Below are positions 58,471 to 64,000 of a stretch of 64,000 bases of DNA, piece after piece (within the stretch, counting starts at the first letter, position 1; each line of letters starts with the position of its first letter). Origin of the DNA: Nipponacmea schrenckii (Eukaryota; Mollusca; Gastropoda; Lottiidae); NCBI GenBank assembly GCA_030562195.1, contig CM060203.1:9562208-9626207 (forward strand). The letters are read 5' to 3'. Position numbers and translations under genes: made by a program. Below the pieces are notes generated by a model. It was not told the origin of the DNA, made no database searches, and was given only the letters and a program-made list of their open reading frames with translations.

Positions 58471-61311
58471 CTGAAAAAAAATTTAAGAAAAATCATTGGC
58501 ATAGTTCCATTTGGCTGTTTATCAGTTTATTCATAGCTAAACCTGTTAACCCATCCTGCTTATTCTGTGTACCATTTGAAAACAGACTTATGGGCTCTAA
58601 ATATTATGAATGCTTCGATTTGACTTCTTACTTAAACCTGTCAATACGGTTTGGGTCGATGAAAAGTCTTCTCTCTTAATAATAATAAACTCCTCTTTAT
58701 TTTACATGGGTCAGAATTAGGCCCAATACACAAGGACATGGTCCTGTCTCACATTCAGCTCATGGGGCAATTAATTGGAGAGAAAAAAAAAATTAATTAA
58801 TTTCATTTCAACGATCGCACAAAGTACATGTAAAAGATATTAAACACATCCTTACCCTTCTCCAGGAGTAGATATAAGCGACATCTATCAATGTGAAGTG
58901 ATCACTCAATGGCTGGTTGGTATGGTAAATATCAATCTGAATTATAAATTAAATTAGCTAAATAAACAAAACAAAATATTGGGGAAACTTTAATTAAAAC
59001 TGACTACAGTTGCTTTTCTCGTAAGGTATTGTATGCGTTTTAGAAAGCCATGAAATACTTTGAAATATTTACCAAATAGTAAACATGGATAACACGACTA
59101 CACAATGTTGTTTTCCTCCATGGGAATGAGAGAAGATATGAAAATCTTAAAACGACACCTATTTTTTTTAAATCAGTGAATTTGATGAAATTAAAAATAA
59201 TGCAATACGTGTCAACGTTAAATCAAATATCACTAACATTACATCAATGACAATCAAAACGAATTCGAATGTTTTGAAAACTAAATTAAATTCATGAAAC
59301 AATTTGTGACAGAAACGCAACATATAAAACGTAGAGGCTTATATCTTTTTTTTTTGAAGAAATTTAAAAGTTTAAATTCCATAGATGTCTGGTACAGTGT
59401 ACAACAATTTAACGGTGAAATTCCAACTTGATAATAATGGGGGTTCAACTTTTAAAAGTCAACAAGATGAAAACATACCTGATATCTGTCTGATAAAGAA
59501 AATTTATTTTTAATAAATCGTTTTAAATGTGACATGTTCATAGCAGCAGGACACAGTAAATATCGTCGATCGTGTAACTAAAAGTAGAAAAGATAAAATC
59601 TTGCAGCCAAGTTTCAATACAAAATAATACATAACCAAATAGTTAATATAATATATATTATAATATATTATATAAAAAGATGTTTCAACACATCGTTGTT
59701 TTTTTTTACCAACAGGATCTTATAATGGAACTCTGCGAGCAAACTGCCACAACACACACGTAGAATGTTTTTTTTCCAAATTCCGAATTTACAAAATAAA
59801 GTGGTATACATTTTATATGTACATACCTTATCACAGACTTTGTTTTGACAATCAGTCTCCGTTGAATTAGGGCCTCTACAAATATAATATAACATATGGA
59901 CATGGTCAAAAGTAGTAAACATAAAGCCAAATTATGTCACTTCATATACTATAGAACTTCTGATTTAATATGTAAAATGATTGTATGATAATCACAAAAC
60001 TACAAGAGGGATCAGACTTGGACCTTAATTTATGCAGAAAAGAAAGTAAAGCGGGAATTATTTTTACCAAAATTAATGCAGAAAGCTACAGGACAGATCA
60101 TTATCAAGAGAAACTTACTCAGGCCAGAATTCCAAGGAAATGCTGAACTCTTCATCAGCAGCGAATATAATTCTATTAGACGTCCTTGCTTTCCCACTCG
60201 ATTTAGCTGTAAAAATATGAATACCATAATGTAGTTTATCTACTTTAATCGATCAAATCTGTATTATATCATTGACCGAATTTAGACTTAGCTTTTTTTG
60301 CACACACTCGCAATAATATTCTAAAGTAAAATGTAAAACAATCATTCATAAAGTGTCACATAATATACCCCACCGGTAACGCCTTCAAGTTTGTTAATCC
60401 AAAACAAAATGTGTAGACTCAAATTTGGTTGAATTTGATTCGGTCTGGTTGGATACTTACAAGGGACAGGTTGATTATCGTAATATTCTCTTCTTCTCTT
60501 CATTTCTCCTGAAAATAAAGTTTTCCATTATAATTTTATTGAACAAAGCGGATAGACAAAAATTGCATATTCCCAAATTTAATGACTCCAAAAGGAAGAT
60601 AAACTATGAGTCTGTCAAAAATCCTACAAAATAAAGTTTGGCTTTAAACAGAAACAGCCTAAAGTCTGAGATATGGAGAATGTTTTAATGCGCATTTATG
60701 AAATGATTTTAACTTACTTTGAAACAAGCCTGGAACTACTTTGTAAACTATATTCTGTAAGGTTTCGTCTAGTCTATAAAATAATACAACTCAATTTAAT
60801 TTTTAAAGTAATTTACATACACATAAATTTTAGAATTGAATATATACGTAAATGCAAATTTAATGGCTGATATAAATCAAGTCTCTTCAAAATTGGGACA
60901 GTTATAAAAGATGCCTCAACATTCAGTAAATATTCATATAAGAGTAATATTTTAAGACATATAAATAGAAGTTGAAAGGTTACGTTAAGAACAAAGTATA
61001 TATGTATATTCTACTACTGAATTTGTACCATTAGTAATATAAGTACTTTAACACAAATAACTAACGAAAATAAAATATCTGTATATATATACGGTGCCAT
61101 TTTTTTCTATGGAGATTTTGAAATGTTATATGCTGTGCAGAAGAAATCTTTTACTAAATATCGCTGAGGGAATGAGGATGTAAGCTGTTAATAAACTAGA
61201 AGGGAAAAGTTTACCTGATATTTTGCCATGGCCGTGTTTTGTGGATTAAAACTTCGCAGATTGGACAGTATTTACTGGTTTCTAAGTAACGCATTATACA
61301 TGTTTTACAAA
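56461..61311 (-). CDS. Bmi1-like: Gene 3: Polycomb-group RING finger protein, BMI1/MEL18 type, 5' end outside window
   Basis: Minus-strand exons 61311-61215, 60773-60718, 60508-60461, 60206-60119, 59875-59827, 59577-59479, 58936-58856 and 58470-56461 join in phase to 2528 coding bases. Adding the expected 112-base first exon gives about 879 aa. It encodes [19 protein letters not shown] (second half of RING), EMKRRREYY, then RAWUL ([18 protein letters not shown] to [10 protein letters not shown]), the closest of the three to vertebrate BMI1. The ~660-residue tail has an acidic segment with two SUMO-interaction-like motifs, a long run of SP/TP-K repeats and ends in DYSKPS. It keeps every intron seen in any of the paralogs. 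Role by family: PRC1 subunit. The first RING exon was sought to 64000 and not found. Confidence 0.93.
58703..58775 (-). repeat. Dispersed repeat family A, copy 3, in gene 3 intron
   Basis: Read on minus it gives CCCCATGAGCT, ACAGGACCATGTCC, TTGTGTATTGGGCCTAATTC and TGACCCATG. This matches the cores at 12961-13026 and 27788-27856. Only the 3' core is kept. Confidence 0.7.
58856..58936 (-). CDS. Bmi1-like: Gene 3 exon 8, RAWUL second half
   Basis: 81 bases, phase 0, acceptor ATTCAG, donor GTAAGG. It encodes [20 protein letters not shown] and ends YIYSWRR. Confidence 0.94.
59479..59577 (-). CDS. Bmi1-like: Gene 3 exon 7, RAWUL first half
   Basis: 99 bases, phase 0, acceptor TTTTAG, donor GTATGT. 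It encodes [19 protein letters not shown]. Confidence 0.94.
59827..59875 (-). CDS. Bmi1-like: Gene 3 exon 6, linker
   Basis: 49 bases, acceptor TTGTAG, donor GTATGT. It encodes [16 protein letters not shown]. The only support is splice sites and phase, both fitting the neighbours. Confidence 0.85.
60119..60206 (-). CDS. Bmi1-like: Gene 3 exon 5, linker
   Basis: 88 bases, acceptor TTACAG, donor GTAAGT. It ends in [12 protein letters not shown], matching the acidic-hydrophobic linker of BMI1. Confidence 0.9.
60461..60508 (-). CDS. Bmi1-like: Gene 3 exon 4, basic helix
   Basis: 48 bases, acceptor TTTCAG, donor GTAAGT. It encodes [15 protein letters not shown]. Confidence 0.92.
60718..60773 (-). 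CDS. Bmi1-like: Gene 3 exon 3, PCGF linker
   Basis: 56 bases, acceptor TTATAG, donor GTAAGT. It encodes [18 protein letters not shown]. Confidence 0.92.
61215..61311 (-). CDS. Bmi1-like: Gene 3 exon 2, second half of RING
   Basis: 97 bases, acceptor CTTTCAG, donor GTAAAC. It carries C39, C42, C53 and C56 of the RING by inferred numbering. Confidence 0.94.
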
Positions 61312-64000
61312 CTGAAAGAAGAATAAAGAACCATTAATACATGGACATTCTCCTAAACGTTGTAAGGAATGGCATGAATATATATATGTATGGTCTATGA
61401 CTCAAAACAGTCACATTTATAAAATAAACAAATTCAATATTTATTATGGTGTGGAGCAACGATGTCAATCTTTGATACATCCTCAGTAATATTTTTTATT
61501 AGGTATTAAATTTAAGCTAGAACATAACAACAATTTGTCATTTCAAAGTGCAACTTAACTGAAATAACCTATTAATATTAACATAGAAGACATTGTTATT
61601 AAACATGTAACATGACTTTCACACTGACATTCAAATATCCTTGACTATATGACAAAACATTTTTCAACACAACCCTAAAATAATCTGTACAGTCTGTATT
61701 GGAAATTAAAAAGCCTTTTCAGAAAAAGATGACTCTCGATCCGATTACTTCCCACTGCATTCTTCTTTGAAAGCATTTTCTTAAAATTGATTGAACAATA
61801 ATAATAACGGTCAGACCAAATGAATATCATATTTTGCGTTTGAAAAAAATACTGTTTAATTTAAATTGCAATAAAAAGTGAAAATATGGAATTTGTATTT
61901 TGACTGTTTACTTGTTTATAAGTATAATAAGTCATGGTTGTCGTTAACCGAGAACAAATTTGACTTTAATGACAATAAATGAATCATATTAACTGCTGAA
62001 ACATGGTCATAAATTTCTAACTTTATGTGTTATTCAAATCCAAATAATAAATTAACAGTCATAACATTTATTTTTAAATGTTGCTATCTTTTTCATAATT
62101 TCAAGGATCTCATTATTGTTATATCTGTACTTAATTTCGAAATCATATACATGTAATTTATAAACCTACCTTTGCCGCTATAATTTATAGACCTACTTTT
62201 GCTTTTAAATGACGTTATATTTTATGAACTAACTTTAACACGTCATTATAGTAACTTATTTTTAAATGTCCTTGCGAATTTGTAAACTTACTTTAGTGGT
62301 TTTAAGTTTAGTTTTACTGTGTGTTACTGTACTATTTGCCAAACATCGTATGCTTTGACTATTACGAACTTATTATTATATGTCCATTAGTTTTAGTCTG
62401 CTATACGAACAGTTCGCTTATTACCAATTCTATAGCTATTCATTAGTTATTAAACACTTTGAATTAACTTCAATTATTCTTAAAACAATCGTGTGGCATC
62501 GTCATTTGATATTGATTGCAGCGTGAAAGTAAATCAGCCAACTGTTGACGTGATGCATTTCAAGTAAGTACATGTACATACTTATATTTCATCACAAGGT
62601 CCGGATATTTTGCATAAAACTGTACCCGTTTGCTTTCTTTGCATTTTCGCTTACATAAATGCCATTGATTTCTTTAAAGAAAACTTTTGTAAGAATTTTA
62701 TCTGCATGTTATTCAGTGATGTAATATATCTGTCAAATTTATTACGTTTTTATTCTAAAGAGGACATCTTAAATTGGCCATAAAAAAATACATTATTATA
62801 AAAACACGTATTTCACGTCCGGGCGTGAAAAAGTTTACAGTGACGATCAATGTACCGCGTGAATTATTTTTAAAGATTTTATCGGCGAAGAATTAAAACG
62901 AACCACTATAAATATAAAAAAAACCTTAAATATGTAAATCACACCAACTCGACTGTTTGAAATTTTTACACGTAACCTGAATATTATCTTCGAATTTTAT
63001 CTATTTATATACAAATATACACGTAGTGAGCAGTACAAATTCAGTGTATTAATGACCATACGAATTCCTTCTTCATACATGTTCATTTCTTAAGGATATA
63101 CAATGACGACGTTTTTAAGAATAATTATCTTTTATACATTCAAATATTTTTCGTTATATCAGCATTTTAAAGAATCTTCATCACTAATTCTGTAAATACA
63201 CTCACTTTGATCAACTATTAGCAAATGAAGCGAAAATCACTCGGATATCATGAGAAAATCATGAGAATGTAAATCCCATTGGATAAATACGGATTATTAT
63301 TTAATGATTTCATATAAAAAAAAATGCTTTAATATTAACTGGCAGGACCTTGTAACAATGTAACAGTTTATTAAATCATATTTGTAAACTATATAACCCT
63401 TCATAATCCAAGAAAATGAATTATATTTATAATTATGAAAATAATAATTAAGATGTTTACGAGACTTTCATTGGTCTAATTAGTTTTATAACGAATGGAC
63501 CCGAATCCTCCCAAAAAAAAAAATTAACGCTTATTACTTCCAAACACATTTAAATATTATTTTAGAAAGGAATGAAATTTTGCTGACGTTGCAATTCTAG
63601 TATAAGCTTTCAAACTGCACCGTCCTGTATCCGTTTGAATGACACTCCACTCGGAAACAATGGTTTTGTTTTGAATTAATTCTGTCAAATTTCATGGCTA
63701 ATTAGGCAGTTTGAATGTAGAAAACAAAAAGGCTATTATAAACATGTCTCTACAGCTGGTATCCAATGGCGTTATTGATAAACCATTAATAATGAGATAC
63801 ATGTAATAACAATATATACTATTATGAGAATATAATATCATATTTCACAAGAATTATATCCAATAACATTTTTGGTTATTTGTCTTTCAGTTGAATATGA
63901 TGTGAAGTAAACTCCCACAAAGAACTCCTTAGCAACCCATTGTTTAAGGTACCGCTATGCAGTGAGCAAAGGGAGGTTTTAACCATTAAAGTGGCGTAAC
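61312..64000 (-). other. First intron of gene 3 (incomplete)
   Basis: It starts with the acceptor just right of 61311 and runs off the window. A diverged repeat of phrases like TTTATAAACCTACCTTTG and TTTGTAAACTTACTTTAG lies at 62150-62320. I found no RING first-half exon and no other gene. Confidence 0.6.

Noticed and set aside
61320..64000. Missing first RING exon of gene 3
   Set aside because: I looked for the minus-strand equivalent of C-V-L-C...ECLHS before a GTAAG donor and found none, so it is placed outside the window.

Overview
This is an animal nuclear DNA window, AT-rich (I estimate about one third G+C), with intron-split genes, long non-coding stretches, minisatellites and decayed transposable elements. 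Nothing bacterial, viral or organellar is visible. The gene family, intron density and mix of LINE, Penelope-like and MITE relics suit an aquatic invertebrate, probably a lophotrochozoan such as a mollusc. The species cannot be fixed from the sequence alone.

The window holds three paralogous Polycomb-group RING-finger genes (PCGF2/4 = Mel18/Bmi1 = Drosophila Psc/Su(z)2 family). Gene 1 (+, 1493-8545) has seven coding exons and encodes 1463 aa. Gene 2 (+, 41705-46884) has eight coding exons and encodes 850 aa. Gene 3 (-, 61311-56461) has eight exons in view; its first RING exon lies beyond the right edge, and the inferred total is about 879 aa. I rebuilt all three by hand from GT-AG splice sites and reading phase. 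Each has an N-terminal C3HC4 RING, a RAWUL ubiquitin-like domain and a long disordered tail carried on one last exon. The tails run from roughly 610 to 1240 residues, whereas vertebrate BMI1 is only about 326 aa in total. The products are expected to be alternative PCGF subunits of Polycomb repressive complex 1 in the nucleus, pairing with RING1 through the RING and with PHC/RYBP-type partners through RAWUL.

The strongest anomaly is in the RING exon. Genes 1 and 2 match at 84 of 85 bases there, running into the splice donor, while the next exon matches at only about two thirds of its bases. This points to gene conversion or a recent exon transfer. Genes 1 and 2 have also each lost different introns that gene 3 keeps.

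Layout: 1-1492 upstream or 5' intron of gene 1; 1493-8545 gene 1; 8546-35000 gene desert with five tandem-repeat arrays, three or four MITE-like elements, two dispersed repeat families and a Penelope-like relic; 35000-35530 a promoter-like block that may start gene 2; 35530-41704 its probable 5' intron; 41705-46884 gene 2; 46885-48220 its 3' region; 48229-49612 a 5'-truncated LINE with poly(A) tail; 49780-50150 a CpG-rich block; 50150-56460 AT-rich intergenic DNA with a TTAA-flanked MITE; 56461-61311 gene 3; 61312-64000 its first intron.
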